Positions 43,863 through 54,690 of a stretch of 64,000 nucleotides of DNA are shown in pieces. Source of the stretch: Corynebacterium sanguinis (GTDB taxonomy: Bacteria > Actinomycetota > Actinomycetes > Mycobacteriales > Mycobacteriaceae); assembly GCF_007641235.1 (NCBI RefSeq), contig NZ_CP038157.1, forward strand, positions 992,001 to 1,056,000. The letters run 5' to 3'. Numbering within the stretch: the first letter of the stretch is position 1; every line of letters begins with the position of its first letter. The translations under genes and the position numbers were made by a program. The notes under the pieces were generated by a model. It did not search any database, was not told where the DNA came from, and was given only the letters and a program-made list of their open reading frames with translations.

Positions 43863-45845
43863 TTAGTCCTGCGCGGAGAACTGCGACTGGTTGAGCCTCC
43901 AATACGCGCCGCGGGCGTCGAGAAGCTCAGCGTGCGTGCCTTGCTCGACGATGCGACCCTGCTCCATCACGATGATCAAGTCGGCGCCGCGGATCGTGGA
44001 CAGCCGGTGCGCGATCACGAACGAGGTGCGCTCGGCGCGCAGCGCGTTCATCGCCTCCTGGACCAGCACTTCAGTTCGCGTATCGACGCTCGACGTGGCC
44101 TCGTCCAGAATCAGAATCGTTGGCTGGGAAAGAAACGCCCGCGCAATGGTGATCAGCTGGCGCTCACCCGCGGAGATCGCCCCGGAGTCCTGGTCGATGA
44201 CGGTGTCGTAACCCTCGGGCAGGGCGTGGACGAAGCGGTCGACGTAGGTGGCCTTGGCCGCGGCGATGACCTCCTCGTCGGTGGCGTCGAGGCGGCCGTA
44301 GCGGATGTTGTCCATGATGGTGCCCTTGAACAGCACCGCGTCCTGCAGCACCATGCCCATGTTGGAGCGCAGCTCGCTGCGGGTCATCGCGCGCGTGTCC
44401 ACGCCGTCGATGCGGATCGCCCCGGCGTCGATTTCGTAGAAGCGCATGATGAGGTTGACGAGAGTGGTTTTGCCCGCGCCGGTGGGCCCGACGATCGCGG
44501 CTGTGCGCCCCGGCTCCACGCGCAGCGAGAGATCCTGGATCAGCGGGGTGTCGGGGGAGTAGGAGAAGTCGACGTTGTCGAACTCGACCAGGCCGCGGGC
44601 GCGCCCGGGCAGGGTTGCGTCCGCGGACGTGTCGGTGACCTCCTCCTCGGCGTCGAGGAACTCGAAGATGCGCTCGGCCGAGGCCACACCCGACTGCACC
44701 ATCTGCGCCATGCCGGCGATCTCGCCGAGCGGCTGGTTGAACTGACGCGAGTATTGAATAAATGCCGTCGCATCTCCCAGCGTCATGTGCCCGGAGGCCA
44801 CGCGCAGCCCGCCGGCGACGGCGATGGCCACATACGACAGGTAGGAGATGAACTGCATGATGGGGTGCATCGAATTGGCGAGGAACTGCGCGCGCGAGGC
44901 GGCGCCGTAGAGCGCGGAGTTTCGCTCGTCGAAGACGCGGTTGAGCTCCTCGGTGCGGCCGAAGATCAGCGCCAGCTCGTGGCCGGAGAAGGACTCCTCG
45001 ACGTGCCCGTTGAGTTCACCCGTGGACTTCCACTGCGCGGCGAAATGCTTTTGCGAGCGGGTTCCGATGATCCCCATCACCGCGCCGGTCAGCGGGATCG
45101 CCACCAGCGCCAGCAGAGCGAGCTGCCAGGAGATCCAGAACATCATCACGATGATGCCCAGGACCATCATCACGGCGTTGAGGATCTGCGACATCGCCTG
45201 CTGCAGGGCCTGCTGGACGTTGTCCACGTCGTTGGTGGTGCGCGAGAGCAGGTCACCGCGCTGGCGGGAATCGAAGTAGTTCAGCGGCAGGCGGTTGACC
45301 TTGCGTTCCACGGACTGGCGCAGGTCGAAGACGGTCGCCATGGTCAGCCGGTTCAAAATCGCACCCTGGGCCCACATGAGCAGGGAGGAGACGACGTAGA
45401 GGACGATGACGAAGGTGATCAGCTGCGCGAGCCGGTCAAAGTCGATGCCGAAGCCGGGGCGCAGGTCCATCGCCTCGGCCATGTCGGCGAAGCGTTCCTG
45501 CCCGGAGGCGCGCAGGCCGTCGATCACCTGCTGCTTGCTCGCCCCCGCGGGGAGATCGCGCGAGATGACGCCGGAAAAGATGACGTCCATCGCGTGGCCC
45601 AGCACGCGCGGGGCGTAGACCGCGAGGACGACGGAGCCGATGTTCATTGCCAGCACCAGGACGAGCTTGAACCGATGGGACATGAGCAGCCCGATCAGTC
45701 GCTTGGCGCTGGGCCAGAACTGCTTCGCCTGGCGCGGTGCGCTGCCGGAGAAGTCGTCACCGGCCATGCTCGCCTCGAGGGCGGCGAGCTCCTCATCGGT
45801 CATATCGGCGGGGTCGGCCGGGGTGGTTGTGCGTGTCTCAGACAT
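43863..45845 (-). CDS. ABC exporter half-transporter (second subunit)
   Basis: Protein of 660 residues: six membrane helices (about residues 45-370) and a C-terminal ATPase with Walker A VGPTGAGKTT, Walker B TILILDEATSSVD and the unusual signature ISAGERQ in place of LSGGQ. The Glu of Walker B is present. It begins 1 bp after the stop of the upstream ABC gene, so the two form a heterodimeric multidrug- or lipid-type exporter. The substrate is unknown. Confidence 0.9.
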   Translation of the reverse strand: MSETRTTTPADPADMTDEELAALEASMAGDDFSGSAPRQAKQFWPSAKRLIGLLMSHRFKLVLVLAMNIGSVVLAVYAPRVLGHAMDVIFSGVISRDLPAGASKQQVIDGLRASGQERFADMAEAMDLRPGFGIDFDRLAQLITFVIVLYVVSSLLMWAQGAILNRLTMATVFDLRQSVERKVNRLPLNYFDSRQRGDLLSRTTNDVDNVQQALQQAMSQILNAVMMVLGIIVMMFWISWQLALLALVAIPLTGAVMGIIGTRSQKHFAAQWKSTGELNGHVEESFSGHELALIFGRTEELNRVFDERNSALYGAASRAQFLANSMHPIMQFISYLSYVAIAVAGGLRVASGHMTLGDATAFIQYSRQFNQPLGEIAGMAQMVQSGVASAERIFEFLDAEEEVTDTSADATLPGRARGLVEFDNVDFSYSPDTPLIQDLSLRVEPGRTAAIVGPTGAGKTTLVNLIMRFYEIDAGAIRIDGVDTRAMTRSELRSNMGMVLQDAVLFKGTIMDNIRYGRLDATDEEVIAAAKATYVDRFVHALPEGYDTVIDQDSGAISAGERQLITIARAFLSQPTILILDEATSSVDTRTEVLVQEAMNALRAERTSFVIAHRLSTIRGADLIIVMEQGRIVEQGTHAELLDARGAYWRLNQSQFSAQD

Positions 45846-45846
45846 G

Positions 45847-47562
45847 TTAGGCGTCCACCGTTCTTTGGGACTCGACAATTTCGCGGTAGGTTTCCGAGCT
45901 CTCGAGCAGCTCCGCGTGGCTGCCGCGGGCGACGATCTCCCCGGCTTCCATGACGATGATCTGGTCGGCCTGTTCGATGGAGGCAACCCGCTGGGCGACG
46001 ATGATGGTTGTCGCGTCGGCGGTGTAGGCGCGCATCGCGTCGCGTACCTTGGCGTCGGTGATGGCGTCCAGGGCGGAGAAGGAATCGTCGAAGAGGTAGA
46101 TCCTCGGCCGGCTGATCAGCATGCGGGCGATGGACAGCCGCTGGCGCTGCCCGCCGGAGACGTTGGTGCCGCCCTGGGAAATGGGCATGTCCAAGTCGGT
46201 GACGAAGTGCGCCTGAGCGGTGCGCAGCGCCTCCCACATCTCGGCGTCGGTGGCATCCGGCTTGGCCATGCGCAGGTTGGACGCCACCGTGCCGGAAAAC
46301 AGGTAGGGCTTTTGCGGGACCATGCTGACGCGTTCGACGATCTCGGCGCGCGCCATGTCGGTCACGTCGACGCCGTCGAGAAGCACGCGCCCGGACGTGG
46401 CCGCCGTAAGGCGCGGGATGAGGGAGAGCAGCGTCGACTTGCCCGCCCCGGTGGAGCCGATGATCGCCGTCGTTTGCCCCGGCACAGCTCTCAGCGATAC
46501 CTCCTTGAGCACGGGTTCCTCGGCGCCGGGGTAGGTGTAGGAGACTCCCTCGAGCTCGACGACGCCCGCGCGCGACGGCGCCTTTGCGGGCACGCTAGGT
46601 TCCTCGATCGTCGGGCGGCGGTCCAGCAGTTCCTCGATGCGGCGCGCGCAGATGATGGCACGCGGCAGCATCATCGCCATGAAGGTTCCCATCATCACCG
46701 CCATGAGGATCTGCATCAAGTACTGCATGAACGCGGTGAGCGAGCCGACCTCGACCTGCCCGGCGTCGACCCGGTGGCCGCCGAACCACAGCACGGCGGC
46801 GGTGGCGACGTTGAGGATGAGCATGATCACCGGGAAGAGCATGACGAAGATGCGGCCGATGTTCAGCGAAACCCGGGTGATGTCGTCGTTGGCGGCGGTG
46901 AAGCGCTGCGTCTCGTACTCCTTGCGCCCGAAGGCGCGCACGACGCGGATGCCAGTGATCTGCTCGCGCAGCACCCCGTTGACGTTGTCGAGCTTGTCCT
47001 GCATGCTGCGAAACAGCGGCATGAGCAGGGCGATGAGCACGCTGACGACGACGGCGAGCGCGCCGACGGCCGCGACGACCAGCCAGCTCATCCCTGGGTC
47101 CTGACGCACCGCCATGATGATGCCTCCGACGGCCATAATCGGCGCGGCGACCATGAAGTTGAGGAAGAGCAGGTAGACCATCTGCACCTGCTGCACGTCG
47201 TTGGTGCCGCGGGTGATCAGCGTCGGGGTGCCGAAGTAGCTCATATCTTCGGCGGAGAACCGGCTGACGTGCCGGAACACAGCGCGGCGCACGTCGCGTC
47301 CGACTCCCATCGCCGTGCGGGAGGCGAAATAGACGGCGACGACCGCGGCGATGACCTGGACCAGCGCGACGACGAGCATGACACCGCCGACGCGCCAGAT
47401 GTAGGGGATGTCGGCGCGGGCCACGCCGTTGTCGATGATTCTCGCGTTGAGGTCGGGCAGGTAGAGGGTGGCCAGCGTGGTAATCAGCTGGAGCACCACC
47501 ACGGTGACGATGTAGCCCGCGTAGGGTTTCGAACTGCGGGCGAGGATTCTGACGAGGTCCAC
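45847..47562 (-). CDS. ABC exporter half-transporter (first subunit)
   Basis: Protein of 571 residues from GTG 47562: six membrane helices, Walker A IGSTGAGKST, signature VSGGQRQ and Walker B RIYLFDDSFSALD, where Asp replaces the catalytic Glu. This degenerate nucleotide site is typical of one half of heterodimeric exporters (TM287-like), consistent with the partner that keeps Glu. An in-frame extension upstream to 47667 has no conservation and is not used. Confidence 0.9.
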   Translation of the reverse strand: MDLVRILARSSKPYAGYIVTVVVLQLITTLATLYLPDLNARIIDNGVARADIPYIWRVGGVMLVVALVQVIAAVVAVYFASRTAMGVGRDVRRAVFRHVSRFSAEDMSYFGTPTLITRGTNDVQQVQMVYLLFLNFMVAAPIMAVGGIIMAVRQDPGMSWLVVAAVGALAVVVSVLIALLMPLFRSMQDKLDNVNGVLREQITGIRVVRAFGRKEYETQRFTAANDDITRVSLNIGRIFVMLFPVIMLILNVATAAVLWFGGHRVDAGQVEVGSLTAFMQYLMQILMAVMMGTFMAMMLPRAIICARRIEELLDRRPTIEEPSVPAKAPSRAGVVELEGVSYTYPGAEEPVLKEVSLRAVPGQTTAIIGSTGAGKSTLLSLIPRLTAATSGRVLLDGVDVTDMARAEIVERVSMVPQKPYLFSGTVASNLRMAKPDATDAEMWEALRTAQAHFVTDLDMPISQGGTNVSGGQRQRLSIARMLISRPRIYLFDDSFSALDAITDAKVRDAMRAYTADATTIIVAQRVASIEQADQIIVMEAGEIVARGSHAELLESSETYREIVESQRTVDA

Positions 47563-47704
47563 TGGGGGATGGCCCTTCCGTGAGCGGGAGTAAGGCTCTA
47601 TCAGCCTACACGCCGGGGCGGACAGGCATTTCGTCGTGCGTGCGCGCAGGCTCGGTGGATGCCGCATTCGTATTGCCAGTGCAGCCTGTCACTTGATAGT
47701 CTGA

Positions 47705-49345
<1,641 letters not shown>

Positions 49346-49354
49346 GGGCTGCAG

Positions 49355-50719
49355 TCAGGGCACCTGCGGCACGGCGCGGGCGTGGGCGACCATCTCTTCC
49401 CACTCGACGATCTTGCGGCGCTCGCGCGGCAAAAGATCGCTGGTCTCGCCGAGGCGTCGTTCCTCGGCGTCGAGGCGGTACCAGCCGTCCCAGGTGGTGT
49501 AGGCAATGCCGCGCTCGTGCAGCAGGGCGATGATAGCGTCGGGGTCGGGGTACTTCGGGGCGTGCAGCTTGCCGGCGGCGGCGTCCTCGAAGAGCATGTC
49601 CGTGGTTTCCTTGGCGTCGGACTTGGTGTTGCCGATCAGGCCGACGGGCCCGCGCTTGATCCAGCCGGTGACGTAGAGGGAGTTCTCGATGCCCTCTTCG
49701 TTGAGGACGTGGCCGCCGTCGTTGGGGATAACGTTGCGGTCGTGGTCGAAGGGTACGCCGATGACGGGCTCGGAGCGGTAGCCGATCGCGTGGTAGACCT
49801 GCTGCACCGGCCAGTCGGTGAACGTGCCGGTGCCGCGGATGCCGCCTTCGCCGTCGAGTTCCTGGCGCTCCGTGCGCACGCCGACGATGGCGTCACCTTC
49901 GGTGAGTACCTCGACGGGCTCTTCGAAGAAGTGGATGTGTATCTTGTGCGGCGCGTCATCCGGCTCGCGCATCGCGTACTGCTCGAGCACCTGGCAGTTG
50001 AGGTCGATGGACTTGTCGGCGCGGCGAAGTTCTTCGGAGAGCTGGTCGTAGTCGATGTCCTCGGGGTCGACGAGCACCTGGATGGTGTCGGAGAGGTCGA
50101 GTTCGCGCAGCTCCTTCGGGGTGAACTTCGCCTGGGCGGGGCCGCGGCGGCCGAACATGTGCACCACCTCGGCCTTGTTGTCTTTCAGCGAGTCGTAGAC
50201 GTTGTCCGGGATCTCGGTGACCAGCAGCTCGTCGCCGGTCTTGGCCAGGATGCGGGAGACGTCGAGGGCGACGTTGCCGACGCCGATGACGGCGACCTCG
50301 CGGGCGGAGAGGTCCCAGTCGCGCTCGAAGCGGGGGTTGCCGTCGTAGAAGCCCACGAATTCGCCGGCGCCGATCGACTTGTCTCCGCCGGGGATGAGCA
50401 GCTCGCGGTCGCGGACCGCGCCGGTGGAGATGACAATCGCGTCGTAGTAATCGCGCAGCTCCTCGATGGTGACGTCCTTGCCCACCTCGATGTTGCCGAG
50501 CAGCCGCAGGTGGGGCTTGTCCAGCACGTTGTGCAGGGAGGTGACGATGCCCTTGATGCGCGGGTGGTCGGGCGCCACGCCGTAACGGATCAGTCCGAAC
50601 GGCGCAGGCATCTGCTCGAACAGGTCGACGGAGATGTCGAGCTCTTCGTTGCGGATTAGCAGGTCGGAGGCGTAGATACCGGCGGGGCCGGCGCCGATGA
50701 CGGCGACGCGCAGACTCAT
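49355..50719 (-). CDS. fpr2: Ferredoxin/flavodoxin-NADP+ reductase (adrenodoxin-reductase type)
   Basis: Protein of 454 residues with FAD motif VAVIGAGPAGIYASDLLIRN at the start and NADP motif VAVIGVGNVALDVSRILAKT near residue 150. It is divergent from cysI and has its own McbR-type operator. In C. glutamicum the fpr2 homologue in the same place supplies electrons to sulfite reductase, which has no flavoprotein subunit here. Confidence 0.92.
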   Translation of the reverse strand: MSLRVAVIGAGPAGIYASDLLIRNEELDISVDLFEQMPAPFGLIRYGVAPDHPRIKGIVTSLHNVLDKPHLRLLGNIEVGKDVTIEELRDYYDAIVISTGAVRDRELLIPGGDKSIGAGEFVGFYDGNPRFERDWDLSAREVAVIGVGNVALDVSRILAKTGDELLVTEIPDNVYDSLKDNKAEVVHMFGRRGPAQAKFTPKELRELDLSDTIQVLVDPEDIDYDQLSEELRRADKSIDLNCQVLEQYAMREPDDAPHKIHIHFFEEPVEVLTEGDAIVGVRTERQELDGEGGIRGTGTFTDWPVQQVYHAIGYRSEPVIGVPFDHDRNVIPNDGGHVLNEEGIENSLYVTGWIKRGPVGLIGNTKSDAKETTDMLFEDAAAGKLHAPKYPDPDAIIALLHERGIAYTTWDGWYRLDAEERRLGETSDLLPRERRKIVEWEEMVAHARAVPQVP

Positions 50720-50773
50720 AGAGGGTGGGTCCTTTCGGGGTTTCAATGTTTTATATTCATCCATGGTAAACCA

Positions 50774-50789
50774 TAGACCGCTTGGTCTG
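50774..50789 (-). promoter_or_regulatory. McbR-type operator upstream of fpr2
   Basis: TAGACCGCTTGGTCTG matches TAGAC-N6-GTCTA with one mismatch, 55-70 bp upstream of the fpr2 start. McbR represses sulfur and methionine genes in corynebacteria. Confidence 0.7.
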
Positions 50790-50972
50790 AAAATTTACCT
50801 ACGATCCCCAGCATGTCAAGTTTCAACGTATAAATACATTCATCGGGCCAGGGTAATCTTTTAAATTCATCTCAAAAATCCCTGTTCAAACCCGGTTAGC
50901 CCCCCTCTGCTGTTGCAATAGACAAAGTAGTCCGGCAAACTGCCGTGGCAGCGCCGAAATCTGGCTATCTAA

Positions 50973-50988
50973 TAGACCATCCGGTCTA
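50973..50988 (+). promoter_or_regulatory. McbR operator upstream of cysI
   Basis: TAGACCATCCGGTCTA is a perfect TAGAC-N6-GTCTA site, 16 bp before the cysI ATG and overlapping a likely -10 (TATATT), so binding would block transcription. The rest of the 284-bp gap is AT-rich promoter DNA without an ORF. Confidence 0.85.
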
Positions 50989-51003
50989 TATTTAAGGAGT
51001 GTT

Positions 51004-52680
51004 ATGACAGCCCCCACCGCGAAAACGCGAGCAGTCAAGGCCCGGGCCAAAAAGCCCGAAGGGCAGTGGCTTATCGACGGCACCGCGCCCCTGAACCACG
51101 ACGAGGAACTCAAGCAGCTCGAGCCCGTGATGCAGGTCAAGCAGCGCGTCATCGACACCTACTCGAAGCAGGGCTTCGCCTCCATCCCGCCGGAGGACCT
51201 CGCGCCGCGCTTCAAGTGGCTGGGCATGTACACCCAGCGCAAGCAGAACCTCGGCGGCGAGTTCACCGGCCAGGACAACTCGGTGCTCCAGGACGAGTAC
51301 TTCATGATGCGCATCCGCTTCGACGGCGGCCGCTGCTCCACCGAGCAGGCCCGCGCCGTCGGCGAGATCTCGCGGGACTGGGCCCGCTCCACAGTGGACC
51401 TGACCGACCGCCAGAACATCCAGTTGCACTGGGTGGCCATCGAGGACGTCCCAGCGATTTGGGAGAAGCTCGAATCGGTCGGCCTGAACACCTGGGACGC
51501 CTGCGGCGACGTGCCGCGCGTCGTGCTGGGCTCCCCGGTCGCCGGCATTGCGAAGGACGAGATCGTCGACGCCACCGAGGCGATCGAGAAGATCCAGCAG
51601 ATTGTCACCGACGAGGAGTTCCAGAACCTGCCGCGTAAGTTCAAGTCGGCAATCTCCGGCAACTCGCGCCAAGACGTCGTCCACGAGGTCAACGACCTCG
51701 CCTTCATCGGCGTCGAGCACCCCGAGCTCGGCCCTGGCTTCGAGTGCTACGTCGGTGGCGGCCTGTCCACCAACCCGATGCTCGCTCAGTCGCTTGGCGC
51801 GTTTGTCACCCTCGAGCAGGTGCCCGAGGTATGGGCGAACGTGGTGCGCATTTTCCGCGATTACGGCTACCGCCGCTTGCGTAACCGCGCGCGGCTGAAG
51901 TTCCTCGTCGCCGAGTGGGGTGTCGAGAAGTTCCGCGAGATCCTCGAGCGCGACTACCTCGGTTACCAGCTTCCCGACGGCCCGAAGGCGCCGAACAACC
52001 TCGTGGACCGCGACCACATCGGGGTCCACGAGCAAAAGGACGGCAACTTCTACATCGGGGTCAAGCCGACGCTCGGCCACATGTCCGGCGAGCAGCTCAT
52101 CGCCGCTGCCGAGCTGGCGGAATCCTACGGGCTAACCCGCCTGAGGTTTACGCCGTTCAAGGAGATGCTCTTTTTGGACGTGCGTGAACAGGACGTCGAT
52201 AAGCTACGCGGCGACCTAGAGCAGATGGGCCTGTATTCGCAGCCGAGCGAGTTCCGCCGCGGCCTGCTCTCGTGCACGGGCCTGGAGTACTGCAAGCTCG
52301 CGCACGTCACCACCAAGTCCCGCGCCATCGAGCTTGCCGACGAGCTCGAGGAACGCTTCGGTGACCTCGACTCGCCCGTGTCCATCTCGCTCAACGGCTG
52401 CCCGAACGCGTGCGCCCGCCACCACATCTCCGACATCGGGCTCAAAGGCCAGATGGTGGTCAACTCCGAGGGCGAGAAGGTCGAGGGCTTCCAGGTGCAC
52501 CTCGGCGGCACCATCGGCGAGGGCGCGAACTTCGGCCGCAAACTGCGCGGGCACAAGGTGCTCTCCAGCGAGCTGACCGATTACGTCAGCCGCGTCGTGC
52601 AGAACTACGTGGATCGGCGCCACGACGGCGAGATCTTCCGCGACTGGCTACTGCGCGCCGATGAGGAGGACCTGAGGTGA
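51004..52680 (+). CDS. cysI: Ferredoxin-dependent sulfite reductase CysI
   Basis: Protein of 558 residues that reduces sulfite to sulfide with siroheme and a [4Fe-4S] cluster. The cluster ligands are visible as SCTGLEYCK (about residue 423) and NGCPNACARHH (about 465). Sulfite-binding Arg/Lys-rich segments lie in LGMYTQRKQNLGGEF near residue 76. ATG 51004 follows AAGGAGT. First gene of cysIXHDNYZ. Its stop overlaps the GTG of cysX. Confidence 0.95.
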   Translation: MTAPTAKTRAVKARAKKPEGQWLIDGTAPLNHDEELKQLEPVMQVKQRVIDTYSKQGFASIPPEDLAPRFKWLGMYTQRKQNLGGEFTGQDNSVLQDEYFMMRIRFDGGRCSTEQARAVGEISRDWARSTVDLTDRQNIQLHWVAIEDVPAIWEKLESVGLNTWDACGDVPRVVLGSPVAGIAKDEIVDATEAIEKIQQIVTDEEFQNLPRKFKSAISGNSRQDVVHEVNDLAFIGVEHPELGPGFECYVGGGLSTNPMLAQSLGAFVTLEQVPEVWANVVRIFRDYGYRRLRNRARLKFLVAEWGVEKFREILERDYLGYQLPDGPKAPNNLVDRDHIGVHEQKDGNFYIGVKPTLGHMSGEQLIAAAELAESYGLTRLRFTPFKEMLFLDVREQDVDKLRGDLEQMGLYSQPSEFRRGLLSCTGLEYCKLAHVTTKSRAIELADELEERFGDLDSPVSISLNGCPNACARHHISDIGLKGQMVVNSEGEKVEGFQVHLGGTIGEGANFGRKLRGHKVLSSELTDYVSRVVQNYVDRRHDGEIFRDWLLRADEEDLR

Positions 52681-52973
52681 GTGTGCGCCGGGCCCCGAAT
52701 CCGAACCGGAATTTCCCCACGCACTGCCCCTACTGCGCGGGGGAGGATCTCTACCCCAACGAGGAGACCGATTTCGCCTGGAAGTGCGGGGAATGCCTGC
52801 GCATCTTCGAGGTGAAGTTTTTCGGCCAGGACGACCCGCACACCGCCCCCGCTCCAGCGCCGTCTACCGAGGAGGCCTTCCAGGCGTCGTTGCGCAAGCA
52901 CGGTCACGCTGCGGTCTTGCGCGAAGTAGGTAACACTGGAGAGAAACGTTTGAAAGGGATTAGCAATGATTAA
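52677..52973 (+). CDS. cysX: CysX, small ferredoxin-like/zinc-ribbon protein
   Basis: Protein of 98 residues with a CPYC...CGEC metal site (HCPYCAGEDLYPNEETDF, then WKCGECLRIFEVKFFG), longer than some CysX proteins because of a Pro/Ala-rich and helical tail. In C. glutamicum CysX is thought to pass electrons between Fpr2 and CysI. It overlaps cysI (GTGA) and cysH (8 bp), which ties the three together. Confidence 0.85.
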   Translation: MSVRRAPNPNRNFPTHCPYCAGEDLYPNEETDFAWKCGECLRIFEVKFFGQDDPHTAPAPAPSTEEAFQASLRKHGHAAVLREVGNTGEKRLKGISND

Positions 52974-53745
52974 CCTGCTCTCAGGATCCTCCGGCAACTT
53001 CGCAGACCCCGAGGTCAGCCCCGACGGCCCGCGCGAGACGACACCGCTTGCGCTCGAGGTGAGAAAGCGCAACGAGGAGCTCGTCGATAAGCACGCGCGC
53101 GAGCTTTACGACGCCCCCGCCGACGTCATCCTCGACTGGGCCCACGAGCACGCCCCGGGCCCGCTCGTGGTGACCCTGTCCATGGAAAATACCGTGCTCG
53201 CGGAGCTCGCCGAGCGCCACCTGCCGGATGCGGACTTCCTCTTCCTCGACACCGAGTACCACTTCCCGGAAACCCTCGAGGTGGCCGACGAAGTGGAGCA
53301 ACGCTACCCCAACCACGAGCTGGTGCGCGCCACGGCCGTGCTCTCGCGCGAGGAGCAGGACGAGACCTACGGCCCGAACCTGTACCGCTCCCACCCGCAG
53401 GCTTGTTGCCGCATGCGCAAGGTTGAGACCCTGGCTGTCCACATGAGCCCCTACGTGGGATGGATCACGGGCCTGCGCCGCGCCGACGGCCCGACGCGCG
53501 CGAACGCGCCGGCACTGTCGCTGGACGCCACCGGGCGGCTGAAGATTTCTCCGCTGGTGACGTGGTCGTTGGATGACACCGACGCGTTCGAGGAAAGCAA
53601 CAACTTAATCATTCACCCGCTGACCAGGCAGGGGTATCCCTCCATCGGTTGCGCCACCTGCACGCTTCCTGTGGCCGAGGGCAACGACCCGCGCGCGGGG
53701 CGCTGGGCGTTTAGCGCCAAGACCGAATGCGGACTCCACGAATAA
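52966..53745 (+). CDS. cysH: Phosphoadenylyl/adenylylsulfate reductase CysH
   Basis: Protein of 259 residues. The double Cys pair QACCRMRKVE (about residue 147) and IGCATCTLPV (about 229) would hold a [4Fe-4S] cluster, which points to the APS reductase type. The catalytic C-terminal motif KTECGLHE is present. Since no cysC follows, reduction of APS directly to sulfite is the consistent route. Confidence 0.93.
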   Translation: MINLLSGSSGNFADPEVSPDGPRETTPLALEVRKRNEELVDKHARELYDAPADVILDWAHEHAPGPLVVTLSMENTVLAELAERHLPDADFLFLDTEYHFPETLEVADEVEQRYPNHELVRATAVLSREEQDETYGPNLYRSHPQACCRMRKVETLAVHMSPYVGWITGLRRADGPTRANAPALSLDATGRLKISPLVTWSLDDTDAFEESNNLIIHPLTRQGYPSIGCATCTLPVAEGNDPRAGRWAFSAKTECGLHE

Positions 53746-53754
53746 AGGCTATAG

Positions 53755-54690
53755 ATGACTGTTGCTATGAACATGAATATTTCTGCATACGCGGGCGGCA
53801 TCTCGCCCCACCTCAAGGACTTGGAAGACGAGTCCATCCATATCCTGCGCGAGGTGGCGGGGCAGTTTGACAAGATCGGGCTGCTGTTCTCCGGCGGCAA
53901 GGACTCCTGCGTGGTGCTGGAGCTGGCGCGCCGCGCGTTCGCGCCCGCGGCGATGCCGATTGAGCTGCTGCACGTTGACACGGGCCACAACTTCCCGGAG
54001 GTCATCGAGTTCCGCGACTCCATCGTCGCCGAGTACGGGGTGCGGCTGCGCGTCGCCGAGGTGCAGGACTGGATCGACCGCGGGGACCTCGTGGAGCGCC
54101 CAGACGGCACCCGCAACCCCCTGCAGACCGTCCCACTGGTGGAGACCATCGCCGAGGTCGGCTACGACGCCGTGCTTGGCGGGGCGCGCCGCGACGAGGA
54201 GCGGGCGCGCGCGAAGGAGCGGGTCTTTTCCATCCGCGACACCTTCGGTGGCTGGGATCCGCGCCGCCAGCGCCCCGAGCTGTGGGATCTCTACAACGGC
54301 GAGAAGCTCCCGGGTGAAAACGTGCGCGTGTTCCCCATTTCCAACTGGACCGAGGCCGATGTGTGGGAATACATCGGCGCGCGCGGGATCCGCCTGCCGG
54401 AGATCTACTTCGCGCACGAGCGCGAGGTGTTCAACCGCGACGGCATGTGGCTGACGGCGGGCGAGTGGGGCGGGCCGCGCGAGGGCGAGAAGCTCGAGGT
54501 GCGCCGCGTGCGCTACCGCACGGTGGGCGACATGTCGTGCACCGGCGCGGTTGAGTCGGACGCGACGTCGATTAGCGCCGTGCTCGCGGAGATCGCCAAC
54601 TCCACCTTGACGGAGCGCGGAGCCACGCGTGCCGACGACCGACTGAGCGAGTCCTCCATGGAAGACCGCAAGAAAGAGGGGTACTTCTGA
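53755..54690 (+). CDS. cysD: Sulfate adenylyltransferase subunit CysD
   Basis: Small subunit of 311 residues of ATP sulfurylase. The PP-loop IGLLFSGGKDSCVVLELARR is near residue 41, and HVDTGHNFPEVIEFRDSIV follows near 75. Works with the GTPase CysN to make APS. The TGA overlaps the cysN ATG. Confidence 0.96.
   Translation: MTVAMNMNISAYAGGISPHLKDLEDESIHILREVAGQFDKIGLLFSGGKDSCVVLELARRAFAPAAMPIELLHVDTGHNFPEVIEFRDSIVAEYGVRLRVAEVQDWIDRGDLVERPDGTRNPLQTVPLVETIAEVGYDAVLGGARRDEERARAKERVFSIRDTFGGWDPRRQRPELWDLYNGEKLPGENVRVFPISNWTEADVWEYIGARGIRLPEIYFAHEREVFNRDGMWLTAGEWGGPREGEKLEVRRVRYRTVGDMSCTGAVESDATSISAVLAEIANSTLTERGATRADDRLSESSMEDRKKEGYF

Noticed and set aside
43863..45845. ABC subunit considered inactive because of its altered signature ISAGERQ
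   Set aside because: Walker A, Walker B and the catalytic Glu are intact; signature variation occurs in this exporter family, and its partner has the complementary degenerate site.
43932..47583. Two very long open frames (673 and 647 codons) on the plus strand opposite the ABC exporter genes
   Set aside because: Mirror-image frames of GC-rich genes; His/Asp/Gln-rich, low-complexity translations without domains.
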